Part shown: positions 15,587 through 24,149 of the stretch, piece by piece
Numbering within the stretch: the stretch's first letter is position 1
Layout: every line of letters starts with the position of its first letter
Assembly (NCBI RefSeq): GCF_003584645.1
Contig: NZ_AP017928.1
Coordinates: 398,981-462,980, forward strand
DNA: 64,000 bases
Direction: 5' to 3'
Source of the DNA: Methylocaldum marinum
GTDB lineage: Bacteria > Pseudomonadota > Gammaproteobacteria > Methylococcales > Methylococcaceae
Made by a program: the position numbers and the translations under genes
Notes under the pieces: model-generated
Seen by the model: the letters and a program-made list of their open reading frames with translations, nothing else
Told to the model about the DNA's origin: nothing
Database searches by the model: none

Positions 15587-15983
15587 TCGAAGGATATTGT
15601 TTTTGTGCTGCATTGTGGCAGGCAGCGTACATGACTACACACTCATGAAAGACGTCTTCACGCCGGGTTCAGCGTGGTTCGAGAAGGTCAATTTATGGCT
15701 TGACTTAGGATTTCTGGGCGCGGACAAAGATTATCAAAGTACCCAAATATATCTACCCCACAAGAAACCCAGAAAATCCAAGAAAAACCCTAATCCGACA
15801 TTGACGCCTGAGCAGAAGAAACAGAACAGAAAACAAGCCGCCACGCGGGTCATCGTTGAGCATGCCATCGGTGGCATGAAGTTCTTCCACTGCATGATGC
15901 ATCGGATTAGAAATCATCTGGGTCACTTCGTGGATTATTTTTTCTCACTTTCCGCCGGGCTTTGGAACTACAAAAGCTGTTGA
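15477..15983 (+). CDS. IS5-family transposase, C-terminal part
   Basis: The useful coding starts near the A9 run (about 15546), not at the 15477 ATG, which overlaps the other frame. It carries HTLKSLVISDL, GSVHDYTLMKD, the second catalytic Asp in LWLDLGFLGAD and the Glu in VEHAIGGMKFF. Joining to the first part requires a +1 (or -2) shift, or loss of one A in the transcript. The junction otherwise reads smoothly, so this looks programmed rather than decayed. Confidence 0.8.
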   Translation: MAWRSLAFDPKMKLNRKSITAEKKRHTLKSLVISDLNRRILFLCCIVAGSVHDYTLMKDVFTPGSAWFEKVNLWLDLGFLGADKDYQSTQIYLPHKKPRKSKKNPNPTLTPEQKKQNRKQAATRVIVEHAIGGMKFFHCMMHRIRNHLGHFVDYFFSLSAGLWNYKSC

Positions 15984-16015
15984 TTTACAATTGTTTAGCA
16001 TCTGAAACAACTCTA

Positions 16016-17515
16016 ATGAATATCTGTCGGATAAGATCTAGTCAGATTCCTCTTTCTGTGAAAACGTCCATAGAGACGAGCGATGTTAAAGGCATCAAGG
16101 TATCGGGTGGTTTCGCTAGGCCAATATCACTGAAACATGTTTTTGTAATCGCGGGCATTCTAGCTGCCTTGAAGCTCGGGGCGGGAGCGGTAACGGCGTT
16201 TTATGGCGCGCTAGGTTTGTGGCTGCTATTGGGGGTCCCGCAAGCGATACAGGCTTTATCTCTCGCGGTTGTCGTCAAATATCTAAATCCGGTTTTATAT
16301 TCATACCCTGCCGGCGTGGGGGTGATGGGATGGGTTATAATTCTGCTATGCGGCTTCCGTATGCTGATCGGATCGAAAAGTCGCAATGTGAAACTAATTT
16401 TACCCATACTGGGATTCTCGCTCGTCGTTGCTTCGTTATTCCTGGTTCAGGACAACAAAGCACCTGCTGTGTCTGTTATGAAGTTGGTGCTGTTTACCTA
16501 TGTGTCCTGTTCCGTGGTTTTGGGCAGCGCATCACTCAGCGAACGGCAAGCGCTGGAATTGGGGACGTGGTTTCATTCACTCATTGCGACGGTGGTTTTG
16601 TTATCGTTGCCTCTGTTTGCATTTTCTGATGTTGCATATGCGAAAAACGGCGAGGGTTTTCAGGGTATATTGAACCATCCTCAATCTTTCGGCCCAGTCT
16701 TAGCACCCTCGAGCAGTGCGTTACTAGCCTGCATATTTTTTGGCAAACCCAAGAAACCGCTAATTCTTTTTGCTGTTATCTTGCTTTTGATCTCTTTGAT
16801 GATTGCATCACAGGCAAGAACAGCACTGGCAACTGTGATGCTGAGTATTGTTGCTACCGCATTAGTAATCCTTTTCAAGAAGAAGAGATTTGCACAGTTT
16901 CGGATCGGGCGTTTCGTCATTATTTCTTCTCTGGCATTCATTGTGTTGTCGGTGTCTGTCGTCTCGTCATCTGTTTTGCAGGAAAAACTGGAGGCTTATG
17001 TCTATAAGCGGGGTTCTACAGATGTCGAATCAGCGTTAGCGTCTCGTAGCGGCGGAATTGCAGCCCAATGGAATTATTTTCTTGACCACCCGCTTACCGG
17101 ATGCGGCTTCGGAGTCTATCCGTGGGGATTGGGACGTCCAGACGGTAAAGCCCCGGCCGTGGTCGAGTTCATGGGACTGCCAATATCGGCGCCTGTGGAA
17201 AAGGGTTTCTTGCCGACAGCGATTTTGGAGGAAACTGGGGTCCTTGGCGGCCTTAGCTTTGCCGCTGCGCTAATTTATATGACCAGAAGGGTCATTACAC
17301 GGCAAAATACCCAATGGCTGGCAATATTTTTCTCATGCATTTTCGTGAATATTGGAGAAATGGGTATTTTTTCTGTAGGGGGAATCGGCCTGTTTTATTG
17401 GTTGTTGATGGGAATTGCCTGGCGTGTTCCAGCGGACCAGGGGACAGGACATATTGAATTTGTGAAAGGTCGGATAACCGCTGCAAACTTAAGCCAACAA
17501 CTGACGTGGCGGTAG
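16016..17515 (+). CDS. O-antigen polymerase/ligase-like membrane protein (Wzy/WaaL family)
   Basis: A 499-residue protein from ATG 16016, which lies exactly at the right border of the IS5 element. About 11-12 membrane segments surround a periplasmic loop containing GFQGILNHPQSFGPVLAP and a following SQARTALAT block, the pattern of the Wzy_C/O-antigen ligase domain (PF04932). A large loop near residues 320-400 has SRSGGIAAQWNYFLDHPLTGCGFGVYPWG. It should polymerise exported repeat units or transfer the polymer to an acceptor. The IS insertion has removed whatever promoter or ribosome site originally lay upstream, so the first residues and expression level are uncertain. Confidence 0.8.
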   Translation: MNICRIRSSQIPLSVKTSIETSDVKGIKVSGGFARPISLKHVFVIAGILAALKLGAGAVTAFYGALGLWLLLGVPQAIQALSLAVVVKYLNPVLYSYPAGVGVMGWVIILLCGFRMLIGSKSRNVKLILPILGFSLVVASLFLVQDNKAPAVSVMKLVLFTYVSCSVVLGSASLSERQALELGTWFHSLIATVVLLSLPLFAFSDVAYAKNGEGFQGILNHPQSFGPVLAPSSSALLACIFFGKPKKPLILFAVILLLISLMIASQARTALATVMLSIVATALVILFKKKRFAQFRIGRFVIISSLAFIVLSVSVVSSSVLQEKLEAYVYKRGSTDVESALASRSGGIAAQWNYFLDHPLTGCGFGVYPWGLGRPDGKAPAVVEFMGLPISAPVEKGFLPTAILEETGVLGGLSFAAALIYMTRRVITRQNTQWLAIFFSCIFVNIGEMGIFSVGGIGLFYWLLMGIAWRVPADQGTGHIEFVKGRITAANLSQQLTWR

Positions 17516-17586
17516 ATAAGGCTCGCTCTGCTTTCTTTCGTCCGCATGGACAATGAGGCCTCCAACGGTTCGGGTGTTTCGCTGTT

Positions 17587-18726
17587 ATGAAAGTTATTCA
17601 GGTTGTTTCAGGTATCCATAATCAGGCCGCTGGTCCTTCATACACAGTTCCTCAGTTATGCAAGACCTTGAGGCAGAGAAATTGTCAAGTAGAACTGCAT
17701 ACACTTGAGCCGTTAGCGGTGCCAGATGGAAGAAATGATTACAACATTCAGGCGTATCGAAGAGTCGAGGTTCCGTTATTGAATCGTTTCGGAATATCTC
17801 CGGAAATGATGTCAGGGTTGGATCGTGCGGCTGGTTCGGCAGATATCATTCACAATCATGGATTATGGCTCATGCCGAATATGTATGCTTACAGGATTGC
17901 GTATAAACGTAGAGTCCATTTTGTTGTTTCGCCCCGCGGGATGCTATCGGCATGGGCGTTGAACCATTCAAAATGGCAAAAGCGCCTGGTTTGGTTTTGG
18001 AAGCAGAAGCAGGCACTCGAGCGGGCCGCATGTTTCCATGCTACAGCGGAATGCGAATTGGAGGAGATCCGCGACCTGGGTTTTTCTGCACCGGTTGCTG
18101 TGATACCGAACGGTATTGATCTATCTTCCGAAATGCGACGTCCTCCTTCTGGCAAACGAAGGCTATTGTTTCTTGCCCGAATCCATAAAAAGAAAGGTGT
18201 GGATATTCTGCTGAATGCATGGCGGTATCTGGAAAACCGCTATCCAAATTGGGAACTGACTATAGCAGGACCCGACGATGGAGGCTATCTGAGTGATATG
18301 AAACAACTTGCGTCTGCACTCCAACTTGGGAAAGTTGAATTCGTTGGTCCGATATATGGTAAACAAAAAGAGAACTTGCTGCTTTCTTCAGATTTGTATG
18401 TATTGCCGACTCATTCCGAGAATTTCGGGATGACCGTTGCAGAAGCATTGGCTCACGGTGTTCCGGTAATCGTTACCAAAGGTGCTCCGTGGCAAAGGGT
18501 GGAAGACTACCGTTGCGGTTGGTGGATTGACTTAAGCGAGGAAACGCTCATCACTTGCCTTGATAATGCGTTAGCGATGGAGGATCAGGAGTTACGCTCG
18601 ATGGGGGATAGAGGTAAGACTTGGATGTTGCAACAATTTTCCTGGTCGTCTGTGGCAGAGAAAATGGAGAGAACCTATTCTTGGTTGCTCGAAGGTGGGG
18701 AGCTACCTGCTTGGATAGATCTTTGA
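17587..18726 (+). CDS. glycosyltransferase, GT4 family (GT-B fold)
   Basis: A 379-residue cytoplasmic enzyme adding a sugar from a nucleotide donor to the lipid-linked repeat unit. N-terminal acceptor side: VVSGIHNQAAGPSYTVPQLCKTL and ADIIHNHGLWL. C-terminal donor side: VIPNGID, LFLARIHKKKGVDILLNAW, VEFVGPIYGKQK and the EX7E-type motif in HSENFGMTVAEALAHGVPVI. Length and motif order are normal. The sugar transferred cannot be told from sequence alone. Confidence 0.88.
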   Translation: MKVIQVVSGIHNQAAGPSYTVPQLCKTLRQRNCQVELHTLEPLAVPDGRNDYNIQAYRRVEVPLLNRFGISPEMMSGLDRAAGSADIIHNHGLWLMPNMYAYRIAYKRRVHFVVSPRGMLSAWALNHSKWQKRLVWFWKQKQALERAACFHATAECELEEIRDLGFSAPVAVIPNGIDLSSEMRRPPSGKRRLLFLARIHKKKGVDILLNAWRYLENRYPNWELTIAGPDDGGYLSDMKQLASALQLGKVEFVGPIYGKQKENLLLSSDLYVLPTHSENFGMTVAEALAHGVPVIVTKGAPWQRVEDYRCGWWIDLSEETLITCLDNALAMEDQELRSMGDRGKTWMLQQFSWSSVAEKMERTYSWLLEGGELPAWIDL

Positions 18727-18737
18727 AGCATTGCAAA

Positions 18738-19131
18738 ATGCACAAGATTCGTTTGATTTTACTGATGGTGGTTGTACTTGTTGCGTCCGTTGAAGCGGGC
18801 CTTCGCTTGTTTGTAGGACTTGGAAATCCTCCGTTGTTGCAGACAGATGAGACGATCGAATATATGTTCAAACCGAACCAAGATTTACGTCGGTTTGGCA
18901 ACAGGATCAAAATCAATGAATATGGAATGCGGAGCGAGAATTTCTCGGATGGGAAGTCAGATGTCTCTGAGTTTAGGGTAATGGTTTATGGCGATAGCGT
19001 AATAAACGGAGGAAATCAGACTGACCATACTCAACTAGCCACGGAATTGGTGAAGGCCAACCTCGCTCTCGTCATGACTGATCGAAAGATCGTTGTCGGA
19101 AATGTATCTGCGGGATCTTGGGGACCACCTA
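18738..19131 (+). pseudogene. SGNH/GDSL-like EPS-modifying protein, 5' part, interrupted by MITE
   Basis: From ATG 18738 the frame encodes a membrane or signal segment, then GMRSENFSDGK, MVYGDSVINGGNQT (the GDS nucleophile block) and NVSAGSWGPP, typical of SGNH hydrolases in EPS loci. The coding sequence is cut at codon Pro131/Thr by the 102-bp MITE. Joining across one TA restores WGPPN, the residue expected in the family, then 23 more codons to a stop at about 19304-19306. The family continues for about 200 further residues, so more has been lost than the MITE alone explains. Acetyl/acyl trimming of the polymer is the likely lost role. Confidence 0.75.
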
Positions 19132-19233
19132 CAGCGTTTTCAACTTCAAAAAAATACACTAAAAACAAATTTATTATTAAAAATCAATAACTTATAGATT
19201 TTTACCTGTATTTTCATGGCCATAAAAACGCTG
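19132..19233. mobile_element. 102-bp MITE, copy 2 (IS630-related ends)
   Basis: Same length and ends as 12292-12393, flanked by TA at 19130-19131 and 19234-19235. Ends begin CAGCGTTTT and finish AAAACGCTG. It inserted inside the SGNH-like gene, in the plus orientation relative to copy 1. Confidence 0.88.
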
Positions 19234-19341
19234 TAACGCTATTGGGCAAAGAATTATAGGTAAAATCTTTGAGAAAATTATCCGTAGCTTCATTGCAAGC
19301 TAAAAGTCAAAATAGCTTTGTTTTAGCGTGAAGATGATATT

Positions 19342-19599
19342 TTGATGGCACTATATCGTATTTTTTATAACAGAAATTGGCTTGACTACTTTAAGCAACG
19401 GACCCCGTTTGAGAGCAGATACTTGGAGCCTAACAGAATAATGCATGCCGATTGTTGTGGTAGGTGTTTTGATTATATCGGAAAAATAATCGACGAGAAT
19501 GAGACTGTTCCTATATTTACACCAGAAAACGAATTTATTAGCCAGGACTGTAGGCATGTTACATCGATGATTGCCTTTAAAAGGAACGGTGTCTCGTGA
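19342..19599 (+). pseudogene. possible 3' remnant of an acyl-modifying gene
   Basis: An 85-residue open frame whose stop TGA overlaps the GTG start of the next gene, as expected for the 3' end of a genuine upstream cistron. The final block NEFISQDCRHVTSMIA is weakly like the C-terminal catalytic Asp-His region of SGNH proteins (DxxH). It may be the tail of the interrupted gene at 18738 after an internal deletion, or part of a second lost gene. No complete domain is present. Confidence 0.35.
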
Positions 19600-20435
19600 G
19601 CGTTTCGATTCTCATCCTAACCTTTAACGAAGAGGTAAACCTGCCTGCCTGCCTGGAATCCGTGGCATGGAGTGACGACATAGTCGTATTCGATTCCTTC
19701 AGCACCGATGCTACTGTGGGAGTTGCCAGGGCGGCAGGCGCACGTGTTTTTCAGCGCGCGTTCGACGATTACGGTTCACAGCGGGAGGCAGCCAGAGTCG
19801 GGGTGGAATACAAATATCCATGGGTTTTAGCTCTCGACGCCGATGAACGGGTCGATGACGAGCTACGTGAGGAAATCTTGCGGCTGGTGTCTTCGCCGTC
19901 GTCCGGAGACCACGCGGCTTATCGGATTCGGCGGAAAGATCATTTCATGGGCCAATGGATCAAGCATTCCACTCTGTATCCGTCCTGGTTTATCCGCTTT
20001 TATCGGCCGGAAACCATTCGTTACGAGGCCCGTGCTGTTCATGAATATCCTCAGATCAACGGTACAGTCGGCGAATTGAGCGGCCACCTCGTTCACCATA
20101 GCTTCAACAAGGGATTGGGGGAATGGTTCACCAAACACGTGCGCTATGCGCAATTGGAGGCGACTGAAAATCTGCGCCATATGGATGACAGCTCAGTCGA
20201 TTGGCGCGGCTTGGTGTCGGTCGACCCGGTTCGGCGCAGGCGGGCGTTGAAAAGTTTGTCGTTCAGATTGCCCTGCCGTCCACTATTCCGCTTTGTGTAC
20301 ATGTATCTCCTGCGGCGCGGCATTCTCGACGGTTATCCGGGTTTCACTTATTGCTGCCTGATATCGGTGTACGAATATCTGATTGTGCTCAATATCAAAG
20401 AGCAGCGTCGCCGGACTCAAGGTGTTCCCTTCTGA
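19596..20435 (+). CDS. glycosyltransferase family 2 (WaaE/KdtX-like)
   Basis: A 279-residue enzyme starting at GTG 19596, with AAAAGGA upstream and overlapping the stop of the preceding frame. The GT-A fold is shown by ILILTFNEEVNLPACLESV at the N-terminus, VVFDSFSTDAT, and the DADERVD divalent-metal motif near residue 89. The C-terminal part (RPLFRFVYMYLLRRGILDGYPGF) is typical of LPS-core-type WaaE glycosyltransferases. It transfers a sugar in the cytoplasm onto the polymer precursor; donor unknown. Confidence 0.9.
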   Translation: MSVSILILTFNEEVNLPACLESVAWSDDIVVFDSFSTDATVGVARAAGARVFQRAFDDYGSQREAARVGVEYKYPWVLALDADERVDDELREEILRLVSSPSSGDHAAYRIRRKDHFMGQWIKHSTLYPSWFIRFYRPETIRYEARAVHEYPQINGTVGELSGHLVHHSFNKGLGEWFTKHVRYAQLEATENLRHMDDSSVDWRGLVSVDPVRRRRALKSLSFRLPCRPLFRFVYMYLLRRGILDGYPGFTYCCLISVYEYLIVLNIKEQRRRTQGVPF

Positions 20436-20464
20436 CGGACGAATCAAGACATCTGGAATGCGGA

Positions 20465-21733
20465 ATGGCTAACCCAAAGATTATTTTCGTCAACCGGTAC
20501 TTTTACCCCGACCACTCCGCGACCAGTCAAATGCTGAGTGATCTTTCATTCGATCTTGCGCGAGACGGCTATTCGGTCAGCATCGTTACCAGTCGTCAGC
20601 TTTACGACCGGGCTAACGCAGCCTTGGCCAGTGACGAGCGTGTAGGCAATGTTCAGATCTCACGAATCTGGACTACGCGGTTCGGCCGGGGCGGGTTGCT
20701 GGGCCGGGCCGTGGATTATGCAAGTTTTTATGTCTCCGCCTTTTGGATGTTGTGGCGAGCGAGCACGAGGGGCGATGTCATTGTCGCGAAGACGGACCCG
20801 CCGCTGATCTCGGTCGTTTGCGCGCTGGCCGCGGCTCTTCGCGGCGGCGTTTTGGTTAACTGGATTCAGGATTTATTTCCCGAGGTGGCGACGGAACTCG
20901 ACGTGAAAGCAGTCGGTCCCGCCACGCCTCTGGCCCGTCGACTGCGGAACTGGTCTCTGCGCAGAGCGGCGTGCAACGTGGTGTTGGGCGAACTGATGGC
21001 GCAAAAGCTCGGGGAGCAGAAGATCGGCGCGGAGAGTGTCCGGATTATCCCCAACTGGGCGGACGGCGACCACATTAATCCCTTGGCGCGTGAAGACAAT
21101 GGATTGCGTCGCGAATGGGCGCTCGAAAACAAGTTCGTCGTCGGTTATTCCGGAAACCTTGGAAGGGCGCACGAGTTTTACACCATTCTACGAGCTGCCG
21201 AGATCCTTCGGGACCGGGATGATGGCGTGGTGCTCCTGTTTATAGGCGGCGGCGCGCAGCAAACCGCATTGGAGCAATGGATCGATGCGCACAATCTGAC
21301 GAACGTGTTGTTCAGGCCGTACCAGCCTAAAGAGAAACTCGCACTCAGCCTCTCGGTCCCGGACGTTCATCTCGTTTGTCTCAAACCCGGTCTGGAAGGT
21401 TTGATCGTCCCGAGCAAATTCTACGGAATCGCGGCCGCGGGCAGGCCGACCCTATTCGTGGGCGACCCCGACGGCGAAATACCTAGAGTGCTGAACGCGG
21501 TGAATTGCGGCTATGCCGTCCGCCCCGGAGATCCGGAAGGGCTTGTTAAGCTGATTTTGGCGCTGAAATCCGATTCCGAAGCGTGTCGAGAAATGGGGCT
21601 CAGAGCCAGGGCCGAGTTCGAGAGGCGGTTCAATCGCCCGAGGGCGGTGGCGGCATGGAAGAACCTATTGGATTCTTTCGGACTCGAAAAGGGTGTCGAG
21701 AATCCGAGCTCAGACTATTCGAGGACGGTTTGA
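20465..21733 (+). CDS. glycosyltransferase, GT4 family, WbuB-like
   Basis: A 422-residue protein from ATG 20465; the upstream in-frame extension overlaps the previous gene and is not used. N-terminus: IIFVNRYFYPDHSATSQML and DLARDGYSVSIVTSRQLYD, as in WbuB/FnlB-associated glycosyltransferases that act on deoxysugars. Then VNWIQDLFPEVA, VRIIPNWADGDHI, VVGYSGNLGRAHEF and GLIVPSKFYGIAAAGRPTLFVG, where the Glu-rich donor motif is partly altered. Its stop overlaps a possible TTG start of the next gene, indicating coupling. Confidence 0.88.
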   Translation: MANPKIIFVNRYFYPDHSATSQMLSDLSFDLARDGYSVSIVTSRQLYDRANAALASDERVGNVQISRIWTTRFGRGGLLGRAVDYASFYVSAFWMLWRASTRGDVIVAKTDPPLISVVCALAAALRGGVLVNWIQDLFPEVATELDVKAVGPATPLARRLRNWSLRRAACNVVLGELMAQKLGEQKIGAESVRIIPNWADGDHINPLAREDNGLRREWALENKFVVGYSGNLGRAHEFYTILRAAEILRDRDDGVVLLFIGGGAQQTALEQWIDAHNLTNVLFRPYQPKEKLALSLSVPDVHLVCLKPGLEGLIVPSKFYGIAAAGRPTLFVGDPDGEIPRVLNAVNCGYAVRPGDPEGLVKLILALKSDSEACREMGLRARAEFERRFNRPRAVAAWKNLLDSFGLEKGVENPSSDYSRTV

Positions 21734-21765
21734 AGCATGAAGACCGTGAATCGCAGAGTTATTCG

Positions 21766-22392
21766 ATGGGGGTTGTAAGTCGCAGCCGCGAGGTTGTCGG
21801 TTTTAAGTGTATCGGATGGTTAGGCCTGTTGCTCCTGTTGACCCTAGGCTTGGCGCTCGGCTCGAAAGCGGGAGATTTTCTGGCGCTCGAACCAAACGCT
21901 CCTCGACACGGCGCCGATTTGCTCGTTGTCCTGGGCGGCGGCTGGAATGCCCGTACGGCGGCCGGCGGAGCCTTGATGCTGGACGGGTGGGCTCCGCGCG
22001 TCCTACTGACAGGAATACCGAAAACGCGCAACAACAACGGTGAGCCCCTGGATCACCCGAGATATAGCGATCTTCTCGCGCTGGGAGTTTCAAAAGAGCT
22101 GATCCTCTTGGATGGTTCCGCACGAAACACCTGGGCAGAGGCGCACCTAATTCGGGATGTACTTGATGAAAACGGTTGGCGCAGCGTGCTTATCGTTTCG
22201 GACCCGCCTCATTTCCGCCGGCTCCAATGGGTTTGCCGGCGGGTGTTCGGTGGTTCTAACATCGATTATCAGCTGATTGCTAGCCGGCCGAATTGGTGGA
22301 ACCCAGATCTATGGTGGAAAAACAAAACTTCGGCTTCGTTCGTATTTAAAGAGTTCGTAAAACTTTTATATTACTACGTTAAATATGCTTGA
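21766..22392 (+). CDS. YdcF/ElyC-family membrane protein (DUF218)
   Basis: A 208-residue protein from ATG 21766, with one N-terminal membrane helix (IGWLGLLLLLTLGLALGS). A TTG at 21730, overlapping the previous stop, is an alternative start. The DUF218 domain shows LLVVLGGGWNARTAAG, WAPRVLLTG, ARNTWAEAHLIRDVL and VLIVSDPPHFRRL. ElyC-type proteins influence the undecaprenyl-phosphate lipid carrier and envelope assembly. This placement next to exosortase and a WecA-like gene fits a carrier-related job, which remains inference. Confidence 0.82.
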   Translation: MGVVSRSREVVGFKCIGWLGLLLLLTLGLALGSKAGDFLALEPNAPRHGADLLVVLGGGWNARTAAGGALMLDGWAPRVLLTGIPKTRNNNGEPLDHPRYSDLLALGVSKELILLDGSARNTWAEAHLIRDVLDENGWRSVLIVSDPPHFRRLQWVCRRVFGGSNIDYQLIASRPNWWNPDLWWKNKTSASFVFKEFVKLLYYYVKYA

Positions 22393-22524
22393 GTTTGCCT
22401 ATATTGGGTCATTGTGAGTTTGTCGAGATGGTCAGCGAAACGGTTCGAAAGATTCGAAGCGAACGGAATACTGGAATTGCCTATTAGCACGTTAACACGG
22501 ATATATTAAGACAGGCCTCATATC

Positions 22525-24105
22525 ATGGTTGCAACAGATTCGAAGATTGAATTGTGGGATATCGGGCCTAGGTTTTGGCTGTGGTCCGGCGTTTTGTTCG
22601 GGATATCGGTATATATATTTTTCGATGGACTTAAGATCCTGGTTGGGAACTGGACGAGCAGCGAAGAATACAGCCACGGTCTTTTGATTCCGTTCATTAC
22701 CGCTTTCCTGATTTGGCAGAAGAAAAACGAGTTGGCCAGACTGCCGTTTGAAGGGTCGTGGATCGGCTTCGGTATTGTCGCCCTGGGGTTGGGGCTTTAT
22801 TTCCTGGGTGAACTGGCGACGCTCTATATCATCGTCCAGTATGCCTTCCTCGTGGTTTTGTTAGGCCTTGTTCTGGCGGTAACGGGGACGAAGATATTCA
22901 AGCAAGTCTGGATACCGTTGTTGTTCCTGTTTTTCGCGATTCCGCTGCCCAATTTTCTCTATCAAGGCCTGTCGAGCAAGCTGCAGCTGTTGTCCTCGGC
23001 GCTTGGCGTCTCTTTCATTCGGGCCTGTGACATCAGCGTATACCTCGAGGGGAACGTCATCGATCTGGGCTCGTACAAACTTCAAGTGGTTGAAGCCTGC
23101 AACGGATTGCGGTATCTCTTTCCCCTGATGAGCCTGGCGTTCATGTGCGCCTATTTCTTCAAGGGGGCATTGTGGAAACGAGGCGTGATTTTTCTTTCCA
23201 GCATTCCAATCACGATACTGATGAACAGTTTCCGCATTGGCATCATCGGAGTCATGGTCGAATACTGGGGGCAATCGATGGCGGAGGGCTTCCTGCACGA
23301 TTTTGAAGGCTGGGCCATCTTCATGGCCTGCACCGGGCTGCTCGTCGGAGAAATGTGGCTACTCGCGAGGATAGGAAAGGAGCCGCGGCCGCTGCTCGAG
23401 GTTTTCGGCCTGACCTTCCCGGAACCGCTGCCCAAGAGCACGAAATTCCGGTCGCAGGCACTTCCTCGCCAATTCTGGTCGGTGTTCGGGTTATCCGTTG
23501 CAGCATTGGTGGGAGCTCAATTCTTACAGCACAGGAGTGAGCTTGTTCCCTCCCGTGCCGAGTTCATCGACTTTCCGATGCAGTTGGCCGATTGGACCGC
23601 CCGGCGCGAGACGATGGAGCAGCAATACGTCGACGCACTCAAATTCGACGATTATATTCTCGCCAACTATACCCGCGAGGGATCGATACCGGTCAACTTC
23701 TACTCAGCCTATTATGCAAATCAGCGCAAGGGGGAGTCCATCCATTCGCCCCGCTCGTGCATTCCGGGTGGCGGCTGGCAGATCAAATCGCTAGAGACCG
23801 TCAACGCGGATGTTTCCGGCGTGGGGGGCAATCCACTTCGAATAAACCGTCTAGTCATTCAGAAAGGCGACGACCGCCAGCTCGTTTATTACTGGTTCCA
23901 GCAAAGGGGGCGCAATCTGACCAATGAATATAGTGTGAAGTGGTACCTGTTCTGGGACGCTCTCACGCTCAATCGTACCGACGGTGCTCTGGTTCGACTC
24001 ACAACCTATCTTCCGAGGGGAGAGGATCTCGCAAAGGGCGAGGCGCGCCTTGACGCGTTCCTGAGTGTCCTTCAGCCGCAATTGAGTCGCTATATCCCGG
24101 ATTAG
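22525..24105 (+). CDS. xrtD: exosortase fused to EpsI domain (XrtD-type, VPLPA-CTERM)
   Basis: A 526-residue fusion. Residues 1-310 are an eight-helix exosortase with the proposed catalytic set: Cys192 in EACNGLR, Arg237 in NSFRIGIIG and His258 in FLHDFEGW. Residues 320-526 are an EpsI domain (DUF3485) with IHSPRSCIPGGGW and YYWFQQRGR. Exosortases cut PEP-CTERM-type tails at the inner membrane and couple the protein to the EPS pathway. The fused form with VPIPA/VPLPA substrates corresponds to XrtD. Four such tails are encoded at 1-5.2 kb. Assignment to XrtD over other fused types rests on the substrate motif. The locus context (WecA-like, glycosyltransferases) is as expected. Confidence 0.88.
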   Translation: MVATDSKIELWDIGPRFWLWSGVLFGISVYIFFDGLKILVGNWTSSEEYSHGLLIPFITAFLIWQKKNELARLPFEGSWIGFGIVALGLGLYFLGELATLYIIVQYAFLVVLLGLVLAVTGTKIFKQVWIPLLFLFFAIPLPNFLYQGLSSKLQLLSSALGVSFIRACDISVYLEGNVIDLGSYKLQVVEACNGLRYLFPLMSLAFMCAYFFKGALWKRGVIFLSSIPITILMNSFRIGIIGVMVEYWGQSMAEGFLHDFEGWAIFMACTGLLVGEMWLLARIGKEPRPLLEVFGLTFPEPLPKSTKFRSQALPRQFWSVFGLSVAALVGAQFLQHRSELVPSRAEFIDFPMQLADWTARRETMEQQYVDALKFDDYILANYTREGSIPVNFYSAYYANQRKGESIHSPRSCIPGGGWQIKSLETVNADVSGVGGNPLRINRLVIQKGDDRQLVYYWFQQRGRNLTNEYSVKWYLFWDALTLNRTDGALVRLTTYLPRGEDLAKGEARLDAFLSVLQPQLSRYIPD

Positions 24106-24149
24106 ACACATGCTCTTGTTTTCCGAGAAAAGGCGCGGATAAGGATCTT

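Larger units (their letters stand above)
14979..16014 (+). mobile_element. IS5-family insertion sequence (IS1031/IS427-like), complete
   Basis: 1,036 bp with terminal repeats AGAGTTGT...GATGC at the left (from 14979) and the complement ending AACAACTCT at 16014. A 3-bp direct repeat AAT flanks it (14976-14978, 16015-16017). Only 41 bases separate it from the IS630 element. The transposase is in two overlapping frames. The right end abuts the ATG of the polymerase-like gene at 16016, part of which is made of the duplicated target. Confidence 0.85.
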
